Below are positions 1 to 8,811 of a stretch of DNA of 64,000 nucleotides, one piece after another. The stretch comes from Chitinophaga hostae (GTDB lineage: Bacteria > Bacteroidota > Bacteroidia > Chitinophagales > Chitinophagaceae). A program made the position numbers and the translations under genes. The notes below the pieces were generated by a model. It had not been told where the DNA came from. It did no database searches and saw only the letters and a program-made list of their open reading frames with translations. The stretch is taken from positions 62,001 to 126,000 of the forward strand of contig NZ_JAGTXB010000022.1 in the NCBI RefSeq assembly GCF_018224885.1, in the 5' to 3' direction. Each line of letters opens with the position of its first letter. Within the stretch, counting starts at the first letter, position 1.

Positions 1-722
1 ATGTTGTCTACCGAGAGCTGATCATTGCGATCCAGGCTGCTGGCCAATATGTTGGTTACTGATGCGGCGGAATATTTTTGTTTAACTTTTGAATACCCGT
101 TTACCACTACCTCGTTAATCGAAGTGAGCGCAGGCTGCAGGGAGATTGACAGGAACGCAGCGCCGTTAACGGATACCTGCTTCGTTTGCATGCCCATATA
201 GTATACCTGTAATGTTGCGTGCAACGGCACGCTAAGATGGAATATACCGGTAGTATCAGTGCTTGTGCAGTTGTTGCTTCCCTTTTCAATGACAGTGGCT
301 TGTGGCAAAGGTGTTCCATTTACGTCTGATATCCGGCCGGTAATCTCGCCTGCCGTTAGCGCATTATCTTTATTATTGGTTGGTACAATAGCGATAATAC
401 CATTTGTATGAACAATGCTCAGTCCCCGGTCTTTTAACAGGAGTTGCAGTATGTTGTCAACAGTTTCATTGTCCACTTGCAGACTTACGGCGGGAAGCTT
501 TTTAATTTCCTCTGTGTTGTAAAAAAAAGTAGCGCCGGTTTTTTCAGTGATCAGCGCTAAAATGTTGATGACATGTTTATGCTTTACATGAATTGAAATG
601 CGCGGGGATTGGGCATTGGCAGTCAATGCAAATAAACAGATGAGAAAACAAAATGAACATTTCAGGTATGTTGGCAGGGACAGATGTAACCAGCCCTTCA
701 AAAAACAATTGGATGGGTGCAT
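1..722 (-). CDS. SusC/RagA-type TonB-dependent receptor with STN domain (3' part outside window)
   Basis: This is the first 240 or so residues of an outer-membrane TonB-linked receptor; the gene runs off the left edge. An N-terminal signal segment (Cys-rich hydrophobic stretch ending TANAQS) precedes a secretin/TonB short N-terminal (STN) domain, seen as ISIHVKHKHVINIL and then NTEEIKKLPAVSLQVDNETV. A carboxypeptidase-regulatory-like beta domain follows (ITGRISDVNGTPLPQATV), and then the plug begins with INEVVVNGYSKVKQK, the classic SusC signature. STN domains let such receptors signal to FecR-type anti-sigma factors, and FecR and FecI homologues lie directly upstream on the same strand, 107 bp away. 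The ATG at 722 is chosen because it opens the signal peptide; a longer reading in another frame from 765 is a shadow. The substrate cannot be told from this part. Confidence 0.9.
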   Translation of the reverse strand, partial: MHPSNCFLKGWLHLSLPTYLKCSFCFLICLFALTANAQSPRISIHVKHKHVINILALITEKTGATFFYNTEEIKKLPAVSLQVDNETVDNILQLLLKDRGLSIVHTNGIIAIVPTNNKDNALTAGEITGRISDVNGTPLPQATVIEKGSNNCTSTDTTGIFHLSVPLHATLQVYYMGMQTKQVSVNGAAFLSISLQPALTSINEVVVNGYSKVKQKYSAASVTNILASSLDRNDQLSVDN

Positions 723-829
723 CAAATTTATGCGATAATGATGGATAACAAAAGAACGCGCTCACCTGCTGGCTGTCATTGCACTGCTCTGAACAAAATC
801 TCCTCCCGACCCTGAAAGATAAATAATTA

Positions 830-1843
830 TTATTTTATTTCAATGGTATGGTGTAAGGTATCCACATTGAAATTAATCTTAGTAGCAGTGGTTGCTTTTA
901 TCAATTCCAGCAACGGGGAAATACTTTCGGGCTTTGGCATCAATGGAACATTATAGTGAAATTGGTTGAATTGCCTGTTCGTAAATATAATCCTGTAACC
1001 ATAACGCAGCCCTAGTTGCTTCATTAAATCATCAAATGCAATGTCTGTAAATGAAATCTGACCTGATTTCCAGGCCAGGGCATTTTCCGCGCTGCCGGTG
1101 CTTACGTGCACCACGCCGGTGAGGGTATCATACACCGCCTGCTGCCCGGGCAGCAGGTATTGCATAGTGGCAGATTGATGGGCGATTCCAACAGCGATTT
1201 TACCCTGTGTCAGGGTGGTGATGATCTGTCTGCCATAAGCATTTATATTAAATGAAGTTCCCAGTACCTGCACTACCTGGCTATTCACTTTAACAATGAA
1301 TGGTTGCTGTGTATTGGCCGCAATTTCAAAATAGGCTTCCCCGTTCATTTCTACTATTCTTTGGCTGCCGGTAAAAGCCGGTAAATAATGTAAACGGGAA
1401 CCCGCATTCATCCATACTTTACTGCCGTCGGGTAATACAACGGGTTGTGTATTGTTCGCCGGTGTGTCTTGCGTGATATAATCAGGTGCGTCGTTAGCCG
1501 GAAGACTTTTTTGTTTAAAAAACAACCATGCCGAAGCAGTGATGGCAAGCGGTATAAAAATAGCAGCAGCATAGCGAATGGCTTTACGCCACATAGGAAC
1601 TGCAGGAGCAGCTGTCGCCGGCAGTGATAGACGAGCTTTAAGTTGCTTAAGATCTTCAGCTGTATTTACCCCTTCCCAACCCTTCAGCTCACCTGCCTGT
1701 GAACGGATAGCCATTATTTCTTTTAAAAGCTCCAATTCTTCGTTGCTCATTTCTCCGGCAGATACAGGTGATCCGCTTTGCTCATTAAGCAAATAATGGA
1801 TCTTTTCCCAATCGATCTCCGTGTTTTTTCTATGCTTACCCAT
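830..1843 (-). CDS. FecR-family anti-sigma factor
   Basis: A 337-residue inner-membrane anti-sigma regulator. The N-terminal ~85 residues are cytoplasmic and would hold the sigma factor. A single membrane segment lies at about 88-108 (AIRYAAAIFIPLAITASAW). The periplasmic FecR domain follows, with the family motif VVLPDGSKVWMNAGSRLHY and GEAYFEIAANTQQPFIVKV, and the last ~70 residues match the DUF4974 type C-terminal domain. Its ATG overlaps the stop of the sigma-factor gene by one base (TAATG), so the two are translationally coupled. By analogy with FecR it should relay occupancy of the STN-domain receptor downstream to the ECF sigma factor; this is family knowledge, not shown by the sequence. 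Confidence 0.93.
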   Translation of the reverse strand: MGKHRKNTEIDWEKIHYLLNEQSGSPVSAGEMSNEELELLKEIMAIRSQAGELKGWEGVNTAEDLKQLKARLSLPATAAPAVPMWRKAIRYAAAIFIPLAITASAWLFFKQKSLPANDAPDYITQDTPANNTQPVVLPDGSKVWMNAGSRLHYLPAFTGSQRIVEMNGEAYFEIAANTQQPFIVKVNSQVVQVLGTSFNINAYGRQIITTLTQGKIAVGIAHQSATMQYLLPGQQAVYDTLTGVVHVSTGSAENALAWKSGQISFTDIAFDDLMKQLGLRYGYRIIFTNRQFNQFHYNVPLMPKPESISPLLELIKATTATKINFNVDTLHHTIEIK

Positions 1844-2427
1844 TATATTGTATTATGACAGTTGAAAAGGAAAAAAGGGTGACTCCCCAGATAGAAGCTT
1901 GCTAAAACAAGGATGGAGGTAATTTCACAATGCTGTCTCAGGAACAGGTAGGCCTTTCTGATTTGTGTTTTTACCGTATTAATGGAAATATTCATTTGTG
2001 CGGCTATCTCCAGGTACTTTAAACCATCTATAGCGCTCATGGTAAAAATCCTGCGCCGCTGTTCCGGTAATTGGTTGATGGCTTTTAAAAGTTTTATACT
2101 GTAATTTTCATTTTCCACGTTTCCGGGTTGCAGATCATCCCCGCTATAAAACATCCTTTCAATTCCGGGCTGATGCCGTAGCCTTACCTGCTCACTTTCA
2201 AGATAGTTAAGACACCTGTTTTTAATGGAAACATAGGCATAGGCCTCAAAATTATCAGGCTGCCCCTGGTGTAAATATTTCTCCCAGTATTTCACAAAAA
2301 AATCCTGCACGATATCCTTTGCTGCGTCATTGTTTTTGACAATACTATAAGCAAACTGACAGAGTACTTCGTAATACTTATTAAATAAATATTCCAGCCG
2401 GATTTGACTAAGACTTGTATTGCTCAT
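1843..2427 (-). CDS. ECF RNA polymerase sigma factor, FecI-like
   Basis: A 194-residue sigma-70 family protein. Region 2 is visible in the first ~100 residues (FNKYYEVLCQFAYSIVKNND, DIVQDFFVKYWEK). Region 4 lies at about 115-170 (LPEQRRRIFTMSAIDGLKYL, then a helix-turn-helix AAQMNISINTVKTQIRKA). The C-terminus has an extra hydrophobic tail of about 25 residues (ITSILVLASFYLGSHPFFLF), common in Bacteroidota FecI homologues. It heads the fecI-fecR-susC unit and likely directs transcription of the receptor at 722. No TAnnTTTG box was seen upstream of its own start. Confidence 0.95.
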   Translation of the reverse strand: MSNTSLSQIRLEYLFNKYYEVLCQFAYSIVKNNDAAKDIVQDFFVKYWEKYLHQGQPDNFEAYAYVSIKNRCLNYLESEQVRLRHQPGIERMFYSGDDLQPGNVENENYSIKLLKAINQLPEQRRRIFTMSAIDGLKYLEIAAQMNISINTVKTQIRKAYLFLRQHCEITSILVLASFYLGSHPFFLFNCHNTI

Positions 2428-2584
2428 ATTATCGCTAACACTAAAATGGCGTTGGAATTACTGCGTTTGTAGTAATCTTTTCATTAGTAAATATAAATGA
2501 TATAAGCATATGACAGCTACGAATTCAAATTATGGTAAGAGGGGCGTGGAACGCGAAATGAATTACAGGAGGAAATAAAAACAA

Positions 2585-2612
2585 AAAAGGACAAACCTGA
2601 GTTTGTCCTTTT
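2585..2612 (-). terminator. Rho-independent terminator after tRNA-Leu
   Basis: An inverted repeat AAGGACAAAC-CTGA-GTTTGTCCTT with 10 bp perfect arms, extended by A/T pairs. On the minus strand it is followed by a T-rich run. It begins three bases past the 3' end of the tRNA and probably ends its transcript; the flanking A and T runs would let it work in both directions. Confidence 0.85.
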
Positions 2613-2614
2613 CG

Positions 2615-2698
2615 TGCCCAGAACTGGATTCGAACCAGCACATCCTTGCGAACGCTGCGACCTGAACACAGTGCGTCTACCAATTTCGCCATCTGGGC
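2615..2698 (-). tRNA. tRNA-Leu (CAG)
   Basis: An 84-nt tRNA. The acceptor stem GCCCAGA pairs with TCTGGGC, followed by discriminator A. The D-arm TGGCGAAATTGGTAGACGCA is typical of leucine tRNA, the anticodon loop is TGTTCAGGTC with anticodon CAG, and there is a long variable arm (GTTCGCAAGGAT) and a T-arm with GGTTCGAATCC. CCA is not encoded, so the end must be added by the nucleotidyltransferase, a gene for which lies at 5570. Confidence 0.95.
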
Positions 2699-2771
2699 AT
2701 CGCATTCTCCCCGTTAAGGGATTGCAAAAGTAAGCGTTTTTTTAAATCCACCAAATTTTTTTTCAGCACGC

Positions 2772-2810
2772 AAAAAAAAATCGCGCAAAGCAACAACGGC
2801 CCTGCGCGAT
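2772..2810 (-). terminator. Rho-independent terminator of dapD
   Basis: On the minus strand the stem ATCGCGCA / TGCGCGAT encloses a 15-nt loop and is followed by nine T residues. It starts 18 bp past the dapD stop codon. Confidence 0.9.
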
Positions 2811-2828
2811 CTTTTACAAAAAACTTTA

Positions 2829-3641
2829 TTATACCGCTATATTAAACTCACGCAGCGTATCATTTAAGCTTGTTTTCAGATCGGTGGATGCTTTACGCTG
2901 ACCAATAATCAACGCACAGGATACCTGGTATTCGCCCGCAGGGAATTTCTTGGTGTATGTACCCGGAATAACCACGCTGCGCGCCGGTACGCGACCCTTG
3001 TATTCTATCGGTTCGCTGCCACTTACATCAATGATTTTGGTAGACTGTGTCAGCACCACGTTGGCGCCAAGTACCGCTTCTTTTTCAACTACAACGCCTT
3101 CCACTACAATGCAGCGGGAACCTACAAAGCAACCATCTTCAATGATCACCGGGCTGGCCTGCAGGGGTTCCAGTACGCCGCCAATACCCACGCCGCCACT
3201 CAGGTGTACATGTTTACCGATCTGTGCGCAGGAGCCTACGGTAGCCCAGGTATCTACCATGGTGCCTTCATCTACATAGGCGCCAATGTTTACATACGAT
3301 GGCATCAGGATACAACCTTTGGCAATATAAGCGCCATAGCGGGCTACCGCATGCGGCACTACTCTTACTCCCAGGTCTTTATAGTTCGACTTCAATCTCA
3401 TTTTATCATAGAACTCAAATGGAGGTACTTCCATTGTTTCCATTGGTTGTATGGAGAAATACAGTAAGATGGCCTGTTTTACCCACTCATTCACCTGCCA
3501 GCCGTTGGCTGTTGGCTCCGCAACTCTCAGATGTCCTTTATCTACTGCTTCTATAACCGCTTTTACTGCATCTGTGTACTGTGTCTCCTGTAAGAGGCCG
3601 CGATCAGCCCAGGCAGCCAGTATTTGTTGTTGTAAATCCAT
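2829..3641 (-). CDS. dapD: 2,3,4,5-tetrahydropyridine-2,6-dicarboxylate N-succinyltransferase
   Basis: DapD succinylates tetrahydrodipicolinate with succinyl-CoA in the lysine/meso-diaminopimelate pathway. From the chosen start it has 270 residues. An N-terminal helical domain precedes a left-handed beta helix of hexapeptide repeats (GAYIAKGCILMPSYVNIGAY, VGSCAQIGKHVHLSGGVGIG, EDGCFVGSRCIVVEG), and the family motif VPPFEFYDKM is present. An ATG seven codons upstream (3662) is in frame, but it lies inside a TATGTTTG promoter box, so the start at 3641 (MDLQQQILAAW) is preferred and matches usual family length. The gene stands alone with its own promoter and terminator. Confidence 0.96.
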   Translation of the reverse strand: MDLQQQILAAWADRGLLQETQYTDAVKAVIEAVDKGHLRVAEPTANGWQVNEWVKQAILLYFSIQPMETMEVPPFEFYDKMRLKSNYKDLGVRVVPHAVARYGAYIAKGCILMPSYVNIGAYVDEGTMVDTWATVGSCAQIGKHVHLSGGVGIGGVLEPLQASPVIIEDGCFVGSRCIVVEGVVVEKEAVLGANVVLTQSTKIIDVSGSEPIEYKGRVPARSVVIPGTYTKKFPAGEYQVSCALIIGQRKASTDLKTSLNDTLREFNIAV

Positions 3642-3655
3642 TGTCGTTTTTTTTG

Positions 3656-3687
3656 CAAACATAATACCTGGAAAGGATAATTTCGAA
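3656..3687 (-). promoter_or_regulatory. Bacteroidota-type promoter of dapD
   Basis: A -7 element TATGTTTG (3656-3663) matches TAnnTTTG exactly and sits 20 bp after TTCG, a weak -33 element. The box overlaps the upstream in-frame ATG at 3662, so the transcript would begin downstream of it and leave 3641 as the first usable start. Confidence 0.55.
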
Positions 3688-3748
3688 TAACCAACCGCCG
3701 AATTCCGGAAATCTTATCAGATATACGTATTTCGCCATTCGTAATTCG

Positions 3749-3756
3749 TAATTTTG
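3749..3756 (+). promoter_or_regulatory. -7 promoter element of the glycosyltransferase gene
   Basis: TAATTTTG fits TAnnTTTG and lies 26 bp before the ATG at 3782. It is embedded in a fragment of the ATTACGAAT repeat family (ATTCGTAATTCGTAATTTTG), so the repeat may supply the promoter. No clear -33 element is seen. Confidence 0.45.
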
Positions 3757-3781
3757 CCTTTTCGTCTGAAGCAGGTGCATT

Positions 3782-4924
3782 ATGAAAATAGGATTCGACG
3801 CCAAGCGCGCGTTTCAGAACAATACAGGTTTAGGTAACTATAGCCGTACGCTCATCTCTTCTCTGGTAAAGGATTTTCCGGAGGAAGAGTACTACCTGTT
3901 TGCCCCTAAGCAAACTACCATGTACAACCTCAGTACCCAACCGGAATTGCACGTGGTACTGCCCCAACAGCCGCTGTACCGCTGGTTTAAATCCGCCTGG
4001 CGCAGCCGCTTTGTGGTAAAGGATCTGCTCCGTTATCATATCGGTCTTTACCATGGCCTTAGTCATGAATTGCCCTTTGGTATTCATAAGAGCGGTATCC
4101 GCTCCGTAGTGACCATGCACGACCTTATCTTCGAAAGATACCCGGAGCAGTACAACCCGGTTGATGTGCTTACTTACCGCCGTAAAGCCCGCTACGCCTG
4201 CCTGCACGCAGATAAGGTAGTGGCCATCAGCGAGCAGACAAAGCAAGACCTGGTTACTTATTATCATACACCGGCCCACAAAATAGAAGTAGTTTACCAA
4301 AGCTGTGACCCTGCCTTCGGTATCAGGTATCCGGATGAAGATATCGCCGCCATGGGCGCAAAATACCAACTGCCTTCCCAGTATTTTCTGTATGTGGGTT
4401 CCCTCATCGAAAGAAAAAACCTGATGGGCATTGTAACGGCCATGAATACACTAAAAGGTACTTTAGACCTGCCACTGGTAGTATTGGGCAATGGGAGCGG
4501 GTACAAGAAAAAAGTACAGGCATACCTGGAAACCAACGGCCTTACACAACAGGTAGTTTTCCTGAATGACCATGTACGTCTCGAAAACAGCGAACTGCCA
4601 CTGTTATACCAGGGCGCCATGGCGTTGGTGTATCCCTCCATTTTTGAAGGCTTTGGTATTCCCATCCTGGAGGCCCTCTGGAGCCGCACACCGGTGATCA
4701 CTTCCCATGGTTCCTGTTTTGCAGAAACTGCCGGAGATGCCGCCCTCTATGTGGACCCTATGGACCCGGGCGCCATTGCCAATGCGATGAAACAGGTGGT
4801 ATACAATCCATCACTGGTAAAACAGATGCAGGAAAAAGGATGGCAACACGCACAACAATTTACACCGGAAAAATGCGCGGCTGCCATGATGAAAGTATAT
4901 CAGCAACTCAATAATCAAAAATAA
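3782..4924 (+). CDS. Glycosyltransferase family 4 (GT-B fold)
   Basis: A 380-residue retaining glycosyltransferase. The N-terminal Rossmann half begins MKIGFDAKRAFQNNTGLGNY with the acceptor-side glycine motif. The C-terminal half has the nucleotide-sugar part: FLYVGSLIERKNL at ~200 and the EX7E signature in FEGFGIPILEALWSRTPVIT. There is no membrane segment, so it acts in the cytoplasm or on its inner face. It probably adds a sugar to a surface glycan or glycolipid; donor and acceptor cannot be told. tsaC starts 9 bp after its stop, so the two are probably cotranscribed, although their functions are unrelated. Confidence 0.9.
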   Translation: MKIGFDAKRAFQNNTGLGNYSRTLISSLVKDFPEEEYYLFAPKQTTMYNLSTQPELHVVLPQQPLYRWFKSAWRSRFVVKDLLRYHIGLYHGLSHELPFGIHKSGIRSVVTMHDLIFERYPEQYNPVDVLTYRRKARYACLHADKVVAISEQTKQDLVTYYHTPAHKIEVVYQSCDPAFGIRYPDEDIAAMGAKYQLPSQYFLYVGSLIERKNLMGIVTAMNTLKGTLDLPLVVLGNGSGYKKKVQAYLETNGLTQQVVFLNDHVRLENSELPLLYQGAMALVYPSIFEGFGIPILEALWSRTPVITSHGSCFAETAGDAALYVDPMDPGAIANAMKQVVYNPSLVKQMQEKGWQHAQQFTPEKCAAAMMKVYQQLNNQK

Positions 4925-4933
4925 CGGATCAAC

Positions 4934-5500
4934 ATGTTTGAAGATGATATCAGTGCGGCCATGCCCGTACTGCGTAACGGCGGACTAATCCTTTATCCTA
5001 CAGATACCATCTGGGGCATCGGCTGCGATGCTACCAGTGAAGCGGCAGTGCAGAAAGTATATGAACTCAAAAAACGCAGTGAAAGCAAAAGCCTGGTAAT
5101 ATTATTGGCAGATGTAAAAGACCTGTTGCATCATATCGCCAATCCAAGACCCGATATCGCCGATATGATCGCTGGTTTTACCCGCCCTACTACCGTGATC
5201 TATGAAGGAGCCCTGGCCCTGGCCCCCAATGTGATCAACGAAGACGGCAGCATTGCCATCCGCATCGTGAAAGACCCCTTCTGCCGCCACCTGATAAAGC
5301 GACTCCGCAAACCCCTGGTATCCACTTCTGCCAACATCAGCGGAGAACCCTCTCCGTCCCGCTTCAGCGAAGTGTCTGCAGCCATCCGTAACGGAGTGGA
5401 CTATACAGTAAAATACCGGCAGGATGAAGCCGCAAACCACCTCGCCTCCAGGATCATCAGGATAAACAAAGACGGTTCAATAGCGATAATCCGGGATTAA
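4934..5500 (+). CDS. tsaC: L-threonylcarbamoyladenylate synthase (Sua5/YciO/YrdC family)
   Basis: Makes threonylcarbamoyl-AMP from threonine, bicarbonate and ATP, the first step of the t6A37 modification of ANN-decoding tRNAs. The 188 residues cover just the YrdC-like domain: YPTDTIWGIGCDA near residue 20, ELKKRSESKSLVILL, and TSANISGEPSPSRFSEV at ~133. The C-terminal Sua5 domain is absent, so this is the short TsaC form. It joins cca and miaA as tRNA maturation genes within 4 kb, which may be chance. The related YciO group cannot be fully excluded. Confidence 0.9.
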   Translation: MFEDDISAAMPVLRNGGLILYPTDTIWGIGCDATSEAAVQKVYELKKRSESKSLVILLADVKDLLHHIANPRPDIADMIAGFTRPTTVIYEGALALAPNVINEDGSIAIRIVKDPFCRHLIKRLRKPLVSTSANISGEPSPSRFSEVSAAIRNGVDYTVKYRQDEAANHLASRIIRINKDGSIAIIRD

Positions 5501-5514
5501 AAACGTTTATTTAT

Positions 5515-5522
5515 TACATTTG
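5515..5522 (+). promoter_or_regulatory. -7 promoter element of cca
   Basis: TACATTTG matches TAnnTTTG and lies 47 bp before the cca ATG, just after the tsaC stop, which suggests that cca has its own promoter. The -33 element is not clear. Confidence 0.45.
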
Positions 5523-5569
5523 CGCCCTGGTTTCAGCGAAAGGAATAAATTTAACAGGAATATTTTTAT

Positions 5570-7006
5570 ATGATCAGCAGTAAGCCGTTGGACATACCCT
5601 GCTCCCTGCAGGAAAGAAAAGTGCTGGAAAAGATAGCATTGGCCGCCCATGAACTGGGGGTGCCCGCCTATCTGATCGGTGGCTTTGTGCGGGATAAACT
5701 GTTGGGACGGAAAACAAAAGATATGGACATTGTGTGTGTAGGCGATGGTATTGCCCTCGCACATAAGGTCGCAGAAAGCTTAGGCAACAACATTCCCGTT
5801 AGCTTCTTTAAAACCTATGGCACCGCCCAGGTAAAATGGAACGAACTCGAAATTGAATTCGTTGGCGCCCGCAAAGAAAGCTACCGGCAGGAATCACGCA
5901 ACCCCGAAGTATCCGCAGGTTCCCTGCAGGACGACCAGAACCGCCGCGATTTTACCATTAATGCAATGGCTATCAGCCTGAAAGATATGGACTATGGTTC
6001 CCTGCTCGACCCATTCGATGGCATCGGCGACCTTGACCGGAAAATAATCCGTACCCCGCTGGAGCCGGCACAAACTTTCAGCGATGATCCCCTGCGTATG
6101 ATGCGCGCCATCCGGTTTGCATCACAACTGCAATTTACCATCGAAGCAACCGCTTTTACCGCCATCCGGGAAAACGCAGAACGCATCCGCATCATCTCCC
6201 AGGAAAGGATCACCGACGAGTTTAATAAAATTATGCTCTCCCCAAAACCTTCTGTAGGCCTCGACCTGCTCTATAAAGCAGGCCTGCTGAAAATCATTTT
6301 CCCCCAAATGATCGATATGGTGGGGGTAGAGATGTATGAAGGAAAGGGGCATAAAGATAATTTTTATCATACCTTGCAGGTAGTAGATAATATTGCGGAA
6401 AATACCCGCGACCTATGGCTCCGCTGGGCTGCACTGTTGCATGATATCGGTAAACCCGCAACAAAAAAATTTGAACCAGGTCATGGCTGGACTTTTCATG
6501 GACACGATGCGGTAGGAGGTAAAATGGTACAACGTATTTTTACCCGGATGAAATTACCGCTGAGTGATAAAATGAAATTGGTAAAAAAATTAGTAGAATT
6601 ACACCTGCGACCCATCAGCCTCACCAAAGAGAATATAACAGACTCGGCTATCCGCAGATTATTATTCGATGCCGGAGATGATATCGAAGGCCTTATGATG
6701 CTCTGCGAAGCGGATATCACCTCGAAAAATAAAGCCAAGGTAAAAAGATACCTGGAAAATTTTGAACTGGTCCGCAAACGACTGAAAGAAGTAGAGGAGA
6801 GCGACCGGATCCGCAACTGGCAACCACCTGTCACCGGCGAAATGATCATGGACACATTTGGTCTGAAACCCGGCAGGATTGTTGGTGAACTGAAAAGCGC
6901 CATCAGGGAAGCTATCCTCGACGGCGAAATCCCCAATACCTATGAAGCAGCATACGCTTTTTTATTGGAAAAAGCCGGCGCATTGAATCTTACCCCGGTT
7001 AAATAA
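5570..7006 (+). CDS. cca: CCA tRNA nucleotidyltransferase with HD domain
   Basis: Adds or repairs the 3' CCA end of tRNAs. The 478 residues hold a class II nucleotidyltransferase head with LIGGFVRDKLLGRKT and the metal-binding DMDIV (the DxD pair) near residue 50. DDQNRRDFTINAMA and the FSDDPLRMMRAIRFA helix follow, then an HD phosphohydrolase domain (LLHDIGKPATKKFE, ~290) and an arm/tail region. This is the usual Bacteroidota architecture. The tRNA-Leu in this window lacks an encoded CCA, consistent with a need for this enzyme. Confidence 0.96.
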   Translation: MISSKPLDIPCSLQERKVLEKIALAAHELGVPAYLIGGFVRDKLLGRKTKDMDIVCVGDGIALAHKVAESLGNNIPVSFFKTYGTAQVKWNELEIEFVGARKESYRQESRNPEVSAGSLQDDQNRRDFTINAMAISLKDMDYGSLLDPFDGIGDLDRKIIRTPLEPAQTFSDDPLRMMRAIRFASQLQFTIEATAFTAIRENAERIRIISQERITDEFNKIMLSPKPSVGLDLLYKAGLLKIIFPQMIDMVGVEMYEGKGHKDNFYHTLQVVDNIAENTRDLWLRWAALLHDIGKPATKKFEPGHGWTFHGHDAVGGKMVQRIFTRMKLPLSDKMKLVKKLVELHLRPISLTKENITDSAIRRLLFDAGDDIEGLMMLCEADITSKNKAKVKRYLENFELVRKRLKEVEESDRIRNWQPPVTGEMIMDTFGLKPGRIVGELKSAIREAILDGEIPNTYEAAYAFLLEKAGALNLTPVK

Positions 7007-7108
7007 AATTGGTAATTTTACAGTGCCATAATAGATATTCACTAGCATTTTGGAGCTACCGTTAACAGCGGCCGTTTAAAACATTATATAACTTATAACC
7101 TTTTTGTC

Positions 7109-7687
7109 ATGCCGGTTTTGAAATTCAGAGTTTACTGGGAAGAAGATGAAAGTGTCTACAGGGACATTGCCATTAAGCCGAATCAGACGTTCTTATTATT
7201 TCACCAAGCAATTTTGCTGGCATTCGAATTTGATTCAAAACATAAAGCTACCTTTTTCCGTAGCAACGATAACTGGCAACGTGGCCGCGAAATTATCCTG
7301 GAAGCAGATAATCAGCCCCGTAAAGCAGAACCCCTGCTCATGGCCGACACCATGATCGCAGCTGCTGTAAAAGACCCTAATCAGAAATTCATTTACCTGT
7401 ACGACTTTGCCAAAAACTGGTCTTTCCTCGTAGAACTGATCGGCGTTTCCAAAGATGAAAACAGTAAAATAGTATATCCTGCCTGCGTTCGCAAAGAAGG
7501 CCTGGCACCCAGTCAATATGGCACAAAAGGCCTCGTTGGTGATAAACTGGTGGAAATGGAGGAAAAATACGACCTCAACAAAGAAGGTATGGATGCCGAC
7601 GGATTCGGAGAGGAAGGAGAAGAAAGCGACGCTATGGGCAGCGATGGTGCAGAAGAATTCGGCAGTGAAGAAGACAACAGCTTTTAA
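7109..7687 (+). CDS. pRiA4b ORF-3-like domain protein
   Basis: A 192-residue soluble protein of the plasmid pRiA4b ORF-3 (IS1096 passenger, TnpR-like) family. Family hallmarks are the opening VLKFRVYWEEDESVYRDIAI, the FLLFHQAILLAFEFD segment and FIYLYDFAKNWSFLVELIG at ~95-113. The last ~35 residues are a low-complexity acidic tail (EEGEESDAMGSDGAEEF). The molecular function is not established for the chromosomal members. No transposase or terminal inverted repeats flank it, so nothing here shows it as mobile. Confidence 0.8.
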   Translation: MPVLKFRVYWEEDESVYRDIAIKPNQTFLLFHQAILLAFEFDSKHKATFFRSNDNWQRGREIILEADNQPRKAEPLLMADTMIAAAVKDPNQKFIYLYDFAKNWSFLVELIGVSKDENSKIVYPACVRKEGLAPSQYGTKGLVGDKLVEMEEKYDLNKEGMDADGFGEEGEESDAMGSDGAEEFGSEEDNSF

Positions 7688-7692
7688 AACAA

Positions 7693-7812
7693 TAATTACG
7701 AATTTCAAATTACGAATTACGGATTTGCAGATAGATGGTTAAGCGAAAGGTCATTCGCTATTATCTAGCCGCAAATCCGTAATTCGTAATTGGTCATTCG
7801 TAATTCCTAATT
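7693..7812. repeat. Imperfect palindrome of the ATTACGAAT family
   Basis: The left arm 7693-7728 ends AATTACGAATTACGGATTTGC and the right arm 7771-7812 begins GCAAATCCGTAATTCGTAATT. The inner ~21 bp of each arm pair perfectly and the outer parts are made of degenerate ATTACGAAT units. It fills the gap between the pRiA4b-type gene and miaA. A second copy is at 19251-19360 and a fragment at about 3735-3756. Confidence 0.85.
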
Positions 7813-7825
7813 CCATCACACACGT

Positions 7826-8728
7826 ATGCAAAAGACTGTCATCATTATCGCAGGACCAACAGCCTCCGGCAAAACCGCTTTGTCTGTACAAATGGCGCAA
7901 AGCTTCCAAACAGCTGTGATCTCTGCGGATTCCAGGCAATGCTACCGGGAAATCAGCATCGGTACGGCAAAGCCATCCACGGAAGAACTGGCGGCAGTTC
8001 CGCACTACTTTATCGATTCACACAGCATAAAGGAAGAGGTCAATGCAGGCATTTACGAAAAACTCGCCCTGCAATACGCCGCTGAGATATTCGAAAAAAA
8101 TGAGGTCGCCGTGATGTGCGGCGGCACCGGTCTTTATATCAGGGCCTTCGCCGAAGGCATCGACGATATGCCTCCCATCGCACCCGGCATCCGCACCCAC
8201 CTCAACGAACAATTTGCACGCAATGGCATTTCCTGGCTGCAACAACAACTGCAGGAACGCGACCCGGGATTCTATGCTACCGCCGAAACCCAGAACCCCC
8301 AACGACTGATCCGCGCACTGGAAGTGTTAAACGCCACCGGCAAATCCATTACCACCTTCCGCAGCGCTACCCGCTCCCCACGCGATTTCAGGATCATTAA
8401 AATAGGTATCACCCCTCCCAAAGAAATCCTGCATCAGCACATCCATCACCGCGTTGATCACATGATCCACGCCGGCCTCGTGGAAGAAGTAAGATCGGTA
8501 CTCCCTTACCGCGAACACAACGCATTACGCACTGTCGGCTACCAGGAAATCTTTAGCTTCCTCGACGGATACATCTCCCTCGACCAGGCCATCGATGATA
8601 TCAAAACACATACCCGCCAGTACGCAAAACGGCAACTCACCTGGTTCCGGAAAGACCCCGCCTTTCAATGGTTCGACGGCCGGCAAACAGATGAAATTAT
8701 TGCCCATGTAAAGCAACAACTGTCCTGA
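7826..8728 (+). CDS. miaA: tRNA dimethylallyltransferase
   Basis: Transfers a dimethylallyl group to A37 of tRNAs that read UNN codons, the first step of i6A/ms2i6A. Length is 300 residues. The P-loop is GPTASGKT at residues 9-16, followed by ISADSRQCYREISIGTAKP, the substrate-binding DSR and GTAKP motifs of MiaA, then CGGTGLYIRAF at ~95 and RQYAKRQLTWFRKDP near the C-terminus. It is monocistronic in this window, bounded upstream by the palindrome at 7693-7812. Confidence 0.96.
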   Translation: MQKTVIIIAGPTASGKTALSVQMAQSFQTAVISADSRQCYREISIGTAKPSTEELAAVPHYFIDSHSIKEEVNAGIYEKLALQYAAEIFEKNEVAVMCGGTGLYIRAFAEGIDDMPPIAPGIRTHLNEQFARNGISWLQQQLQERDPGFYATAETQNPQRLIRALEVLNATGKSITTFRSATRSPRDFRIIKIGITPPKEILHQHIHHRVDHMIHAGLVEEVRSVLPYREHNALRTVGYQEIFSFLDGYISLDQAIDDIKTHTRQYAKRQLTWFRKDPAFQWFDGRQTDEIIAHVKQQLS

Positions 8729-8811
8729 GCCAACCATCGCACCTCCTTGCTTTCCCTTCTCCCGGAAAATATAATTACGGACATTCTTTGTGCTAAAACC
8801 GAACAATTATT

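Noticed and set aside
577..765. Separate small minus-strand gene
   Set aside because: It is an alternative frame over the signal peptide and STN domain of the SusC-type receptor.
2517..2705. Minus-strand open frame of 62 codons
   Set aside because: It covers the tRNA-Leu and its terminator; the codons are the tRNA sequence.
7109..7812. IS1096-like mobile element suggested by the pRiA4b/TnpR-type gene and a nearby inverted repeat
   Set aside because: No transposase is present, the palindrome lies on one side only, and it belongs to a repeat family found elsewhere in the window.
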